Notes: generated from the sequence alone by a model not told the origin. A DNA stretch of 64,000 bases from Paenibacillus sp. FSL K6-0276 (GCF_037977235.1 NZ_CP150276.1:3658001-3722000); one strand, 5' to 3'; positions 43,322 through 52,885 are shown, counted from the first letter of the stretch. A program made the numbers and translations.

Positions 43322-45073
43322 ATGAATACGTTTCTACGCATTAAAATTTATCGTAGTAAATTTTGGACCTATGTGATATTCATTCTGTTAATCGGACTGA
43401 CGTTAGGGGCACTAACCAGTGCCATCGTCATCAATCAGTCCGTTGGTAATGCCCGCATCGAGGCTGCAAATGCCTTTTCTCGCACAGAGAACAACTTACA
43501 GAATGACGCAGATCGTATTGAAGCTTATATGCAGCGTATTTATTCAAATCAAGATTTGATGAACGATGCTAGCTATTTTCTGAGTCCAACCATTGATGAG
43601 TATCTTACTAAACGATTAAAGAACAGTACATTCAATCAACGACCGCTTATCTCTTTTCCTGAAGATGTGAAAACTTATCTGTACAATTGGGCGCAAGGAG
43701 ATATTACACAAATTAGTGTTCATACAGTGAAGCAAGGCAATGTTATAGACTTTAATAGTAATGGCATTCCCCACTTCCAGTTTGGTCTATCCAATGATGA
43801 TCTTATGTTTGCAGAGAACATTCAACGGGGATTTGTATATCGCAAAAAATTGCTTCAGCTTGCGGAGGGTTCCGCCGAAATTCGCTTTCAAATTAGCAGT
43901 GAGCAAATTTTCAGCATCGTTAATAATTATCAGCTTGGTCATGCAGCAGCTATTAATGCATCAGGAGAAGTGTATCTGATCGGCAACGACAATCCAATGT
44001 CTGAGCAGATTATTCAGCAGGCCATTGCCAATAAAAATACGCATGGTGTAATACTAAAAAACTGGATGTCTCCCATTTTCTATGTCACTTTTCCATCCAA
44101 CAAATTTAATTATACGTTTGTTAGCACCATCAAATTAAGGGTATTGGTACAGCAGCATGCGTCTACGCTCATTTTATTATTTCTAGTTATTCTAACCGCC
44201 ATGATCTGTGTTCTATTACTTGTTGTCTATAACCTGCGAGATGACGCACGATTCCTGCACCGTATTATTCAGTCAATAAAACGCGTGAAGACAGCGAACT
44301 TCACTCCAAACAAACCTGCACGCTATCGTCGAAATGAATATGGTATGATTGCACGTGAAGTGGATGACATGATTCACAAGTTAGATAAACATATTCGTAA
44401 TGAATATTTACTGAAATTGAAACAGCAAGAAGCTGAAATGAAAGCGCTACAGCATCAAATTAATCCTCATTTTCTATATAACACCTTGGAGGTCATTCGC
44501 TCTACCGCATTAGTCAATCAAGATGCGCATACAGCTGACGCGATTGCTACCTTAGGTGCCCTTTATCGCGAAATGGTAAAAAAAGAGAACATTATCTCCA
44601 TTGGAAGCGAGTTAGAGCTACTGCAAAAATATTTAAAAATTATGGAGTTCAAGTATCCTGACCACTTTTATTACCAGATTGATATGGAAGATTCGTTACT
44701 CAATGTACCCACCATTAAATTTTGGATGCAGCCTTTGGCGGAGAACTTCTTCATTCATGGCTTTGACAAAAAGAAAGAATTTAATTTATTTGTCGTCAAG
44801 GGTAGCGAAGATGAGCATTACTACAGATTGGAATTTATAGATAACGGGGTGTGGATTGAGGAAGATCGCTTAGCCGATATACGACGAATACTGTCCAGTA
44901 AACATGAAATGTCGACCAAGAGTATTGGCTTATATAATGTTTATGCGAGATTGAACTTTTACTATGATAAGGGTTTTTCAATACACATTGAGAACAATGA
45001 TGAAGCAGGCGTAAGGATTTCTGTACAGATTTCTAAAGAGGTGACTAGAGATGTACAAACTGTTAATAGTTGA
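43322..45073 (+). CDS. YesM-type sensor histidine kinase
   Basis: 583 residues from ATG 43322 (GAGGTG before it; a TTG at 43310 is less likely). Span 1 at about 14-38, extracellular sensor 39-278, span 2 about 280-303, HAMP 305-360, then the LytS/YesM kinase: QHQINPHFLYNTLE with phospho-acceptor H383, PLAENFFIHGF (N box) and STKSIGLYNVYARL (G box). It overlaps the response regulator by 23 bp. It should sense an oligosaccharide or a loaded binding protein outside the cell and control importer 2 and perhaps the GH operons. Confidence 0.92.
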   Translation: MNTFLRIKIYRSKFWTYVIFILLIGLTLGALTSAIVINQSVGNARIEAANAFSRTENNLQNDADRIEAYMQRIYSNQDLMNDASYFLSPTIDEYLTKRLKNSTFNQRPLISFPEDVKTYLYNWAQGDITQISVHTVKQGNVIDFNSNGIPHFQFGLSNDDLMFAENIQRGFVYRKKLLQLAEGSAEIRFQISSEQIFSIVNNYQLGHAAAINASGEVYLIGNDNPMSEQIIQQAIANKNTHGVILKNWMSPIFYVTFPSNKFNYTFVSTIKLRVLVQQHASTLILLFLVILTAMICVLLLVVYNLRDDARFLHRIIQSIKRVKTANFTPNKPARYRRNEYGMIAREVDDMIHKLDKHIRNEYLLKLKQQEAEMKALQHQINPHFLYNTLEVIRSTALVNQDAHTADAIATLGALYREMVKKENIISIGSELELLQKYLKIMEFKYPDHFYYQIDMEDSLLNVPTIKFWMQPLAENFFIHGFDKKKEFNLFVVKGSEDEHYYRLEFIDNGVWIEEDRLADIRRILSSKHEMSTKSIGLYNVYARLNFYYDKGFSIHIENNDEAGVRISVQISKEVTRDVQTVNS

Positions 45074-45803
45074 TGACGAGCCACAAATTTTAGAAGGCAT
45101 GAAACGAATTCTAGATTGGAAGCACTATGGATTTGATTATGTTGAAACCTGTGATTCGACGGATGCTGCCGTATCTAGAGCCGTACAATTAATTCCTGAT
45201 ATCGCTATTTTTGATGTATGTATTGGTAAAAATCTTGGTTATGATGCCATTCGACAGCTCAATGAAGTTCAACTTCCTACGAAATATATAATTATGAGCG
45301 GGTATAGTGATTTTAAATACGCTCAACAAGCAATCCGCTGTGGCGTCAAAGATTATTTATTAAAGCCATTAGAGAAAGAAAAGCTCCAGCAGGTTATCGA
45401 GAAAATAATTGTTGACGATCTTCATGGTAGCATTGGGGATCCACAGAGTAGCACTGCTCACTTGGATCCAGTCATGGGTGTTCCTTACGATTCGTTATCG
45501 AAGCTAGTAAATCGCATTTTGCTCATGGTTAGAGAAGATTTCAATCAGAATATTACCTTAAAATCTGTCGCCGATCGTTTTCAAATGAATAGCACCTATC
45601 TTGGGCAATTGTTCATTAAAGAAACGAATATGAAGCTTTCCGAATATTTAATGCTTTATCGCATGCAACGTGCTAAAGAGCTTATCCAGACCACGAATGA
45701 GAAAATCCATTGGATCGCATGTTCAGTCGGATATAATAACATGAATTATTTCTACACACATTTCCATAGCTATTACGGAAAATCTCCTTCCGATCTGCGC
45801 TAA
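45051..45803 (+). CDS. YesN-type response regulator with AraC domain
   Basis: 250 residues, short for the family (YesN proteins usually exceed 350). Receiver domain 1-120 with VDDE and phospho-acceptor D55 in IAIFDVCIG, then directly the AraC double helix-turn-helix (about 155-250; LKSVADRFQMNSTYLGQLFIKE, CSVGYNNMNYFYTHFHSYYGKSPSDLR). The central linker seen in longer YesN is missing. It is the best candidate to bind the paired 12-bp repeats at 25637 and 39598. Confidence 0.9.
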   Translation: MYKLLIVDDEPQILEGMKRILDWKHYGFDYVETCDSTDAAVSRAVQLIPDIAIFDVCIGKNLGYDAIRQLNEVQLPTKYIIMSGYSDFKYAQQAIRCGVKDYLLKPLEKEKLQQVIEKIIVDDLHGSIGDPQSSTAHLDPVMGVPYDSLSKLVNRILLMVREDFNQNITLKSVADRFQMNSTYLGQLFIKETNMKLSEYLMLYRMQRAKELIQTTNEKIHWIACSVGYNNMNYFYTHFHSYYGKSPSDLR

Positions 45804-45854
45804 AAAAGTTAGACAACGATTTGCTACCAAGAACGAGTCAAGGAGATGCATGTC

Positions 45855-47315
45855 ATGTATAAACGTTGGTTTATTTTTGGCCTTTTTCTATTACTCATCA
45901 TTCAATTAATCGGTTGCACCAAACATACAAAGGCTCCAATATCTAATAATGAAATGCCCGTTAACCTTATTTATTATACGATCGGCGAGCCGGACAAAGA
46001 TCTACGTAAGGTGAATGACAAAATAAATGAGGTCCTTTTGCGTAAAATCGGCATTACGATCACCTATAACAAAATTGGCTGGCAAGAATACGCTAGCCGA
46101 TTAAATACAATTATTTCATCAGATACCCCCTTTGATATTGCCTTTGCGCCGGACTACTCTACGTATGCAAAACAGGGAAAGTGGTTGAAGCTGAATGACT
46201 ATTTAATGAACCAAGGCAAGGACATGTATGATGCAATTGATCCAATCTTTTGGAAAGGTGTCCGATTAGCTGATGGCAGCATTTACGGCATACCGACGAA
46301 TAAAGAATTAGCCGTAGTTGAGCATTGGATGTATCCCGCTGACCTTGTAAAGAAATATCATATTGATATTACGAAATACAACACGCTAGAATCGCTAGAG
46401 CCACTGTTACGTATGATTCAAATGAATGAGCCCGATTACTTGCCCATGGAATTTAACCGGGATGCTCATAATTTCTTTAAGATGTATGGATATGAATATA
46501 TAACGAACTATAAAATTCCATTAATGATTCAATCGACACAATCAAATGCTTCGATCGTCAATATTTTCGAAACGGATGTAGCCAAACAAATTTTAAAGAC
46601 CGTTCGACGATACTATCAACTTGGCTTCATTAATAAAGATGCGGCCTTGCGTGAACCAAGTTCACTTCAGCGCGGGTTAAAGGTTTTCTGGAAATCCGCA
46701 AGCGGAGGCCCGCTATCCGACAGTGTTTGGAGTAAGGATCTGGGGTATCAAGTGGTCGCTCATCCGGTAACGCCAGAAGTGGCAACGACAGAATCCGTTC
46801 TTGGCGGTATGATGACTGTAAATGCAAATACGAAGCATCCCGAGGAAAGTATTAAATTTCTAAATTTATTAAATACCGATCCCGAGTTACGTAATTTATT
46901 CAACTATGGGATCGAAGGAGTCCATTACAATTTAAATAAAGAGGGCCAGGTTATCCTCGTTTCACCAAATTATACCGGGATACAGTATACACAAGGCAAT
47001 TGGTTTATCTTAAAAACACTTGGCGGAAAATATCCTGATCCGCCGGATAAATGGGAACAATACAGAGCGTACAATGCTAAAGTGGTAGAATCTAAAGTAC
47101 TCGGCTTTAATCCAGACCTTTCCTCGCTATCTGAGCAAGTCGATGAGATCGAAATCGTCTGGAATAAATATTATCCGATTCTCATGACCGGCAGCGTCGA
47201 TGTAGATACCTTTCTGCCCAAATTCAATCAAGAGTTGCACGAAGCAGGTATTGACGACGTACGCAAAGCCATTCAAGCGCAGTTAAATACTTGGCAGAAG
47301 CATCAATCCAAGTAA
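45855..47315 (+). CDS. second sugar-binding lipoprotein, orphan
   Basis: 486 residues from ATG 45855 (AAGGAG nine bases before). Lipobox QLIGCTK. It is homologous along its length to the binding protein at 41684-43183 (shared WGEW/WQEYASRLNTI, VKKYHID, TRNNL-type and DUF3502-like C-terminus) but has no permeases of its own. It either gives importer 2 a second specificity or acts as the ligand-binding partner of the YesM sensor next to it. It is the last gene before the terminator at 47341-47372. Confidence 0.88.
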   Translation: MYKRWFIFGLFLLLIIQLIGCTKHTKAPISNNEMPVNLIYYTIGEPDKDLRKVNDKINEVLLRKIGITITYNKIGWQEYASRLNTIISSDTPFDIAFAPDYSTYAKQGKWLKLNDYLMNQGKDMYDAIDPIFWKGVRLADGSIYGIPTNKELAVVEHWMYPADLVKKYHIDITKYNTLESLEPLLRMIQMNEPDYLPMEFNRDAHNFFKMYGYEYITNYKIPLMIQSTQSNASIVNIFETDVAKQILKTVRRYYQLGFINKDAALREPSSLQRGLKVFWKSASGGPLSDSVWSKDLGYQVVAHPVTPEVATTESVLGGMMTVNANTKHPEESIKFLNLLNTDPELRNLFNYGIEGVHYNLNKEGQVILVSPNYTGIQYTQGNWFILKTLGGKYPDPPDKWEQYRAYNAKVVESKVLGFNPDLSSLSEQVDEIEIVWNKYYPILMTGSVDVDTFLPKFNQELHEAGIDDVRKAIQAQLNTWQKHQSK

Positions 47316-47340
47316 GTTTTATCCTTTCATAGATTCATGC

Positions 47341-47372
47341 AAAAACCCCATGAAATGCTTCATGGGGTTTTT
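47341..47372. terminator. bidirectional terminator
   Basis: AAAAACCCCATGAA pairs with TTCATGGGGTTTTT around a 4-base loop. It serves both the lipoprotein gene and the minus-strand dehydrogenase gene that converge here. Confidence 0.9.
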
Positions 47373-47396
47373 ACACATCCATATTCATCAAATACT

Positions 47397-48167
47397 TTAC
47401 GGATACAGGACCATTCCACCATCAGCAAATATCGTAACTCCCGTCACATAGCTTGCTTCTTGAGACAGCAACCAAGCTACAGGAGCAGCAATTTGTTCTG
47501 GTCTTCCAATTTGCCGTGAAGGAATTTTGTTCAATATTTGCTCAGTAATCTGCGGATCACTGAGTAATTTACCGTTCATAGGCGTATCAATTGCTCCAGG
47601 AGCAACGGCATTAATCCGAATTCCTCGATCGGCATATTCACGTGCTAATGATTCCGTTAATAGCTTTAATCCACCTTTGGACGAAGCATAATGTACATAT
47701 TGGGGCTTAGGAATCTGTTGATGCACGCTGGATACATTCACAATACTTCCCTGCATATCTTTCTTCAGGAGATATTTGATCGTTTCTTGGCATCCTAGGA
47801 ATGTTCCGCGCAGATTCACATCCATGATCCGATTCCACTCATCTACTGGTAATTGCTCCGATGGATATTGGGACTGTACCCCTGCATTATTAACAATTCC
47901 ATGTAATGTTCCGAAATGACCTACCGCCACATCAACTAATTTTTTGGCAGTATCGACTTGTCCTACATCCCCTTGGCACGCAATACCTTGTCCGCCTGAA
48001 GCTTCAATAAGCGCAATCGCTTCCTCGGCTAAAACTTTACTTTGATCACTAGCAAAATTGATAACGACTTTGCATTTTTCTTTGCCCAAGCGAAGCGCAA
48101 TCCCTCTACCAATACCTTGCGCTGCACCTGTGACAACAAACACCTTTCCCTGTAAATCGTCAAACAT
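47397..48167 (-). CDS. short-chain dehydrogenase/reductase
   Basis: 256 residues. Classical SDR: TGAAQGIGRG nucleotide motif at 12-21, NNAG near 92, Ser of NVSS and YASSK (catalytic Tyr-Lys) near 157-161, C-terminal GGMVLYP. It resembles glucose/gluconate dehydrogenases. It is last gene of the GntR-controlled uronate-like operon and could oxidise or reduce a sugar acid or a 2-keto-3-deoxy intermediate (inference). Confidence 0.88.
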   Translation of the reverse strand: MFDDLQGKVFVVTGAAQGIGRGIALRLGKEKCKVVINFASDQSKVLAEEAIALIEASGGQGIACQGDVGQVDTAKKLVDVAVGHFGTLHGIVNNAGVQSQYPSEQLPVDEWNRIMDVNLRGTFLGCQETIKYLLKKDMQGSIVNVSSVHQQIPKPQYVHYASSKGGLKLLTESLAREYADRGIRINAVAPGAIDTPMNGKLLSDPQITEQILNKIPSRQIGRPEQIAAPVAWLLSQEASYVTGVTIFADGGMVLYP

Positions 48168-48184
48168 AGGAACATCTCCTTACA

Positions 48185-49180
48185 CTACGTCGTATGACTT
48201 CCATTCATCAAGCTACTCCATGATAATGTCAATGCAAAGGTCTTTGTCTGCTGCGCCTTGATCTCAATGGCTTCACCACGTTGGATCGATTCCTGCAACC
48301 CCGCTTCATGTGAAGCCGAATTCGGTTCTACGCCCATGACATAACAGGCCCCATAGAATGGATAGTTTTGAAGACCGTTAAATTCTTGCCACAACCACAG
48401 GTTTGGCATCATCTCTACATCCCATTCTACACGTACACGTAAATCTATTTTATCATTTATTATCGTATAGCATCCCATCGTCAACTCTTTTAGAATCGCA
48501 AAATCTGTGGCTTTACCTGAAGGAACTTGACCAAGATCACAAGCAAGATCTTCGATCGGCCATGAAAACACACCTTTCTTCAAACGAGATAATTCCGAAT
48601 CCCGCTCATACGATTCGACCGATCTCGCAGGTACTTCAAGCCGTGTTCCAGGTCCAATGAATGGCGCACCGAACGCGATATGCTGTCCCCATTCGGCATA
48701 CAAATCTTGCTGCCCCTGATTCATAACGGATTCCTTCAACCCAATACATTGTTCTACTTCGTCTATCGTTACAATTCGTTCCATCGCATAGGGTGATTTA
48801 TAGAGTCGTGTGGAAAATATGATCTGAACCTTTGTATCCGTTACTTCTCCAAGCTTATATGCCCAGGGTATCTGACAAGCCTCTCCGTGGAAGTTATGCA
48901 TAACTCCATAGTTATAGCTCTCTTCTCCTGCATTGGGGAATAAAATTTGCCAGCCCCCAGGGTAGCCTTGTAACCAGCGCTCCTTAGACGTATGACAGAA
49001 ATCAATGCGATTCCCTAGCTTGGAGATTCCCCAAGGGCTTTCCCATAATATATTGGTTTGATCAATACATATTTTATAAATATCTCCACCTTTCTCTGGC
49101 AGAAACTCTACGATCAATCCATTACCCACGACTTGTAAGACGTCCATCTGACCAGGGCTTGAAATGGTTCGAATGTCCAT
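48185..49180 (-). CDS. DUF4432 aldose-epimerase-like protein
   Basis: 331 residues of galactose-mutarotase-like beta-sandwich: GYPGGWQILFPNAGEE, HNFHGEA and YVMGVEPNS are the conserved pocket segments. Proteins of this family often accompany sugar-acid catabolism and may interconvert anomers of the substrate. It starts one base after the stop of the RraA-like gene, so it is translationally coupled; no separate strong ribosome-binding site is visible. Confidence 0.82.
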   Translation of the reverse strand: MDIRTISSPGQMDVLQVVGNGLIVEFLPEKGGDIYKICIDQTNILWESPWGISKLGNRIDFCHTSKERWLQGYPGGWQILFPNAGEESYNYGVMHNFHGEACQIPWAYKLGEVTDTKVQIIFSTRLYKSPYAMERIVTIDEVEQCIGLKESVMNQGQQDLYAEWGQHIAFGAPFIGPGTRLEVPARSVESYERDSELSRLKKGVFSWPIEDLACDLGQVPSGKATDFAILKELTMGCYTIINDKIDLRVRVEWDVEMMPNLWLWQEFNGLQNYPFYGACYVMGVEPNSASHEAGLQESIQRGEAIEIKAQQTKTFALTLSWSSLMNGSHTT

Positions 49181-49181
49181 C

Positions 49182-49838
49182 TTACAGGATTCCGAACTTC
49201 TCGAACACCTCGGATACTTTCATCCCCTGCAAAATATGCTCACGAACCATATTCTCCCCGTTCACCTTCTCGAATGCTTTTGCAATCACTTCATCCTCGA
49301 CTTCCTTCGGTACGACAACAATACCATCTATATCTCCGAAAATAAGATCACCTGGCTGAATCTGTACGTCACCAATTTTGATCGGCACATCAAAATCAAT
49401 CACCTCATTGCGGGCATAAGAATCGGTTGGACGCGTCCCCTTTACAAATACAGGGAACCCTAATTGTTTGATTTTCTTTACATCACGGCACAAACCATCA
49501 ATAACAGCACCTCTCCCGCCAGCGACCATCGTCGCAGTCGACATTAACTCACCGAAGAAAGCAGATCGCTCGGAACCCCCGACATCACCAACAAAAACTT
49601 CACCAGGTTGTATACCATCTAGCACTTCAATTTGCTTCTTATAGGCTTGAGCCGGTTTACGAGAGACGTCTGCTACTTGAACCGTTTTGGCGTAACCGCA
49701 TACAACCATATCCGGGTCTAGGGGACGAATATGCTGTGGTAGTGCCTGGTTTCGTAGCTCTAGGCTATCCAAAATATCAGATATGACGGCAGAATATAGC
49801 TTTTCTTGCAATTGATCTAAATAGGCTTGATTTTTCAT
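49182..49838 (-). CDS. RraA/HMG-aldolase family protein
   Basis: 218 residues from ATG 49838, nine bases after AAAAGGG (an ATG at 49847 directly touches that site and is less likely). GELMSTATMVAGGRGAVIDGLCRD holds the metal/pyruvate-binding Gly-Arg-Asp segment of the family. Members are class II aldolases/decarboxylases of 4-hydroxy-2-oxo acids. After mannonate dehydratase makes 2-keto-3-deoxygluconate, such an aldolase could cleave a related keto acid (inference). The RNase-E-regulator role does not apply in Firmicutes. Confidence 0.82.
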   Translation of the reverse strand: MKNQAYLDQLQEKLYSAVISDILDSLELRNQALPQHIRPLDPDMVVCGYAKTVQVADVSRKPAQAYKKQIEVLDGIQPGEVFVGDVGGSERSAFFGELMSTATMVAGGRGAVIDGLCRDVKKIKQLGFPVFVKGTRPTDSYARNEVIDFDVPIKIGDVQIQPGDLIFGDIDGIVVVPKEVEDEVIAKAFEKVNGENMVREHILQGMKVSEVFEKFGIL

Positions 49839-49871
49839 ATGATTCATCCCTTTTCTATAATATTCATGCTC

Positions 49872-50948
49872 TTATTCTTGTTCAACTTGACGCATAATGG
49901 CACGCATATAACCTAACGCATACGCCATCCCTGCATGCCAAGGCGCATCGCAAGTCATTAATGGCGTATGATCGGGTATGAGTACACCTTTAAACTGATG
50001 CTTCTTCAATAAACGTAATGCTTTCAACATATCGATATCACCTTCATCGACAAAAACCTCTGTGTAATGAGGCACCTTCCCCTTTACATTACGAAAATGA
50101 ACATATGAAATTTTATCCTGTGAAGCATATTGGTCAATCGCTTCATACACATTTCCGCTCACCATTTCTTGAATAGAGCCCATACAGAACTCAATCGAAT
50201 TACTTTGGCTAGGAACAAGGTCTATCATTTTCTGATATTTATCAGGTTCATTCACTAATCGAGCATGTTGGCGGATTTGAGGCATCGGCGGATCATCTGG
50301 GTGTAATGCTAATTTGACCCCAGCTTCTTCCGCAACAGGCAGAACACGTTCTAGAAAATAGGCCAACCGATCCCAGATTTCTTGCTCCGAGGTTGGTGGG
50401 AGATATCCTTTATCTAATAAACTCGCATCATACGTCATATTCCACACCTGACCCAGAGGGATTGGATTATCTAACTCATTACTCTCGGGATGAAACGTGG
50501 ATGTTAGCGCTCCTCCTCGTGCAGATGGCTTTTGAATATGTCCCCACACACCAGCAATACTGAAGTTATATCCGATTACAGGGACCCCTGCCCGGCCTAC
50601 ATTCCGTATGATCTGCTTAATATGTTCAATTTGTTCGTCGCGTTTTGGGCCAGCAAGTAACACATCATACCAATCCGATGGATTAAAATTTTCAATCGCT
50701 GCGAACTCAAGTCCTTCTTGATTAAGCTCTTCTTTTAATTTCACAAGATTCTCATATTCCCAGATCGGGTCATTTAAGCGTGCTACACCATAATTTCGTT
50801 GCCCATCCGTTGAAGGAAGTCCCTCATCATCAATATCTCCATAATAATTTACGAGATGGACAACAACCGCCTCACAGCCTGCCTGTTTCGCAAATCGATA
50901 ATAATCTGTATGTAACATATGACGATATAAACCAATACCTAATCGCAT
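49872..50948 (-). CDS. uxuA: mannonate dehydratase UxuA-like
   Basis: 358 residues, xylose-isomerase-like TIM barrel. GYNFSIAGVWG, LALHPDDPP (metal-binding His), IEFCMGSIQEM, YVHFRNVKG and IPDHTP are UxuA segments. It dehydrates D-mannonate to 2-keto-3-deoxygluconate. It is first gene of the UxuA-RraA-DUF4432-SDR operon. A GntR-family gene lies just upstream on the same strand, with a shared CTGAAATATCAG operator before each. It is either a true mannonate enzyme or a relative acting on another sugar acid. Confidence 0.85.
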   Translation of the reverse strand: MRLGIGLYRHMLHTDYYRFAKQAGCEAVVVHLVNYYGDIDDEGLPSTDGQRNYGVARLNDPIWEYENLVKLKEELNQEGLEFAAIENFNPSDWYDVLLAGPKRDEQIEHIKQIIRNVGRAGVPVIGYNFSIAGVWGHIQKPSARGGALTSTFHPESNELDNPIPLGQVWNMTYDASLLDKGYLPPTSEQEIWDRLAYFLERVLPVAEEAGVKLALHPDDPPMPQIRQHARLVNEPDKYQKMIDLVPSQSNSIEFCMGSIQEMVSGNVYEAIDQYASQDKISYVHFRNVKGKVPHYTEVFVDEGDIDMLKALRLLKKHQFKGVLIPDHTPLMTCDAPWHAGMAYALGYMRAIMRQVEQE

Positions 50949-50995
50949 GTCTTTACTCCTTTACATATTGTTCGTTAGATTGCCTAAACTAAAAT

Positions 50996-51007
50996 CTGAA
51001 ATATCAG
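50996..51007. promoter_or_regulatory. GntR operator copy 1, before uxuA
   Basis: CTGAAATATCAG, an inverted repeat CTGA/TCAG, lies 48 bases upstream of the uxuA start. On the minus strand it continues ATTTTAG, the same flank that follows copy 2 on the plus strand. Confidence 0.65.
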
Positions 51008-51080
51008 CTTAAACATGCATAAACGACTACGTCGCTTTTTTTAAGGGCGAATAGCGTTTGTGCGGGGAAAATAAATCAGT

Positions 51081-51755
51081 TTAGATAGCGCCACCATTCT
51101 CTTTTATTAGAAACATCATATATTGCTTACTCTTCTCTAAGTGCGATACGAGTAAATGAGTCGCTTGTTCCAGACGATCATGCTTTATTTCCTCAATAAT
51201 CTGTTCATGCTCTAGTAAACCTTCATTAGATCGATGTAAGTTCTGGAAATGAAATATACGTGAAATATACAGAAAGCTATTCAAGAGCTCATATTGATTT
51301 AGAATTAACTGATTATGGCTCATCGTCACAATTGCTTTATGAAACAGAACATCTGCCTCTAGAAATTGTTGATACAAAAATTGGGAACTATTCAAATGGG
51401 TTCTGGCACGCTCCACAAACTCTGTCAATTGCGTAACAAGCTGCTCACGATCTTCCTTCGATAGGTGTTCCATGCACCATTTCTCAATCATGATGCGAGC
51501 ATCCATCACTTCAGCGATTCGCCCACTCGTTAATTGACTTACATAGGTACCTGACCGTGATACGACTTCAATAAGTCCATCATTCGCCAAACGATGAATC
51601 GCAAGCTTCACAGGAGTTTTACTAACCCCCATCTTCTCGCTTAAATCATTGAGATCCAGTCGTGCACCACCTTTATATTCCCGCGTAAGGATTTGATTCT
51701 TCAAAATTTGGTACACTTGCTCATTTAAATCTAGTCGTTCAATCTTTACATTCAT
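51081..51755 (-). CDS. GntR-family (FadR/FCD type) regulator
   Basis: 224 residues. N-terminal winged helix (about 8-70; LNDLSEKMGVSKTPVKLAIHRLANDGLIEV), then an all-helical FCD domain with metal/ligand residues EADVLFHKAIV, EHEQII and HLLVSHLEKS. FCD regulators commonly bind sugar acids and repress uronate genes. Position upstream of uxuA and the twin operators at 50996 and 51785 suggest it controls itself and the uxuA operon. Confidence 0.88.
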   Translation of the reverse strand: MNVKIERLDLNEQVYQILKNQILTREYKGGARLDLNDLSEKMGVSKTPVKLAIHRLANDGLIEVVSRSGTYVSQLTSGRIAEVMDARIMIEKWCMEHLSKEDREQLVTQLTEFVERARTHLNSSQFLYQQFLEADVLFHKAIVTMSHNQLILNQYELLNSFLYISRIFHFQNLHRSNEGLLEHEQIIEEIKHDRLEQATHLLVSHLEKSKQYMMFLIKENGGAI

Positions 51756-51784
51756 AGGACAACTCCATTTGATTCAGGTTCAAA

Positions 51785-51796
51785 CTGAAATATCAG
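51785..51796. promoter_or_regulatory. GntR operator copy 2, before the gntR gene
   Basis: Exact second CTGAAATATCAG, 30 bases upstream of the GntR start codon, followed by ATTTTAG. It would place the regulator under its own control. Confidence 0.65.
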
Positions 51797-51845
51797 ATTT
51801 TAGATTCGAGTTCATTATAAGCTGCAGCTTACAGAAATTCAATAC

Positions 51846-52739
51846 TTAATTACAGACTTTCGAATGTGTGCGCCATGCCTTCGGCGTTACGCCAATTAAT
51901 TTCTTGAAGACCGTCGCGAAATGTTGGCTCGTCTTAAACCCAAGCTCCATGGCAATGTCTGTTATACTCAGCTTCGATTCCTCTAACATATGACAAGCAC
52001 AGTCCATTCGAATCCGATCCATAAACGCTGTTGGTGATTGTCCGTTCGTTTCACGAAATACACGATAAAAGTGCGACTCACTTAAACCAATCTCCGAGGC
52101 AAGCTGTCCAATCGTACAGCGTTCAGATGGATTCTGTTCCAGTCTTGTCTTAAGCTCCAGCGTATACGCGTGCATATCATGCGATAGAGCATTGAGCGGT
52201 GTGTGATGCAAAATGCGTTGTAAAATTTCCAGAACTCCATGACGGATCTGAAATTCCACAAGCTCTGTATCCTGCTGGTTAATTAACTGCTTGACCCTTT
52301 TGAAATAATCTACGATTTCCTTGCTAACCAACTGAATACGAGGACAGCGTTGTATCCATTGTGCAAATACTTGACGTTCAGCATCATCCAGTCCGAACCA
52401 ATTCGCATGCTGAAGCGGATCACGAACGATGATCCACCAGATCGTACATGGCCCAATATAATCAAAGCTAGCACGGTGACGTTCACCAGGTCGTGTATGA
52501 ATGGTATGCTGTGCGCTCGTTGGGTGAAATTGTCCATTAACTTCCCACACTGCGGTTCCTTGCTCTATAAATACAAACTCATAAGCATCTTCGTGCACGT
52601 GATTTGTCAAAGGCATGGCTCTACTAAAATGGTCGTATCCCAGAAGGATCAGATCTTTAACATGGGCTGCAGGACCATCTTCCCAATCGATAAAATATAC
52701 CCAGCGTTCACTCTTTATAGCGTCTGTCATCGTGTACAC
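51846..52739 (-). CDS. AraC-family regulator with cupin domain
   Basis: 297 residues. N-terminal cupin-like sensor (about 30-130; NHVHEDAYEFVFIEQGTAVWEV, HTRPGERHR), then the AraC double helix-turn-helix (about 195-292; IGQLASEIGLSESHFYRVFRE, DIAMELGFKTSQHFATVFKK). It has no membrane segment, so it senses a cytoplasmic sugar. A GTG start at 52739 follows AGAGG; ATG 52730 is possible. It is divergent from the two GH38-type genes at 52886-57485, its likely targets. Confidence 0.88.
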   Translation of the reverse strand: MYTMTDAIKSERWVYFIDWEDGPAAHVKDLILLGYDHFSRAMPLTNHVHEDAYEFVFIEQGTAVWEVNGQFHPTSAQHTIHTRPGERHRASFDYIGPCTIWWIIVRDPLQHANWFGLDDAERQVFAQWIQRCPRIQLVSKEIVDYFKRVKQLINQQDTELVEFQIRHGVLEILQRILHHTPLNALSHDMHAYTLELKTRLEQNPSERCTIGQLASEIGLSESHFYRVFRETNGQSPTAFMDRIRMDCACHMLEESKLSITDIAMELGFKTSQHFATVFKKLIGVTPKAWRTHSKVCN

Positions 52740-52885
52740 GCTGCCTCTCTTGTGATCATATTAGCTCATTCCGAATCGTATATTTGTTCATTTATGTTTC
52801 TGATCCTATTAGATACAAATTGAAAAGTCAAATGATATAAATTGTTTTAAACTGAAGTCGTAAACCTGAATAAGGAGTGATAAGC

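Noticed and set aside
47397..48167. Assigning the SDR as KduD or glucose 1-dehydrogenase
   Set aside because: The SDR motifs fix the fold but not the substrate, so no symbol is given.
51021..51042. CGAC-TAC-GTCG hairpin followed by seven Ts on the plus strand
   Set aside because: The stem is only four bases and no plus-strand gene ends there, so it is not called a terminator.
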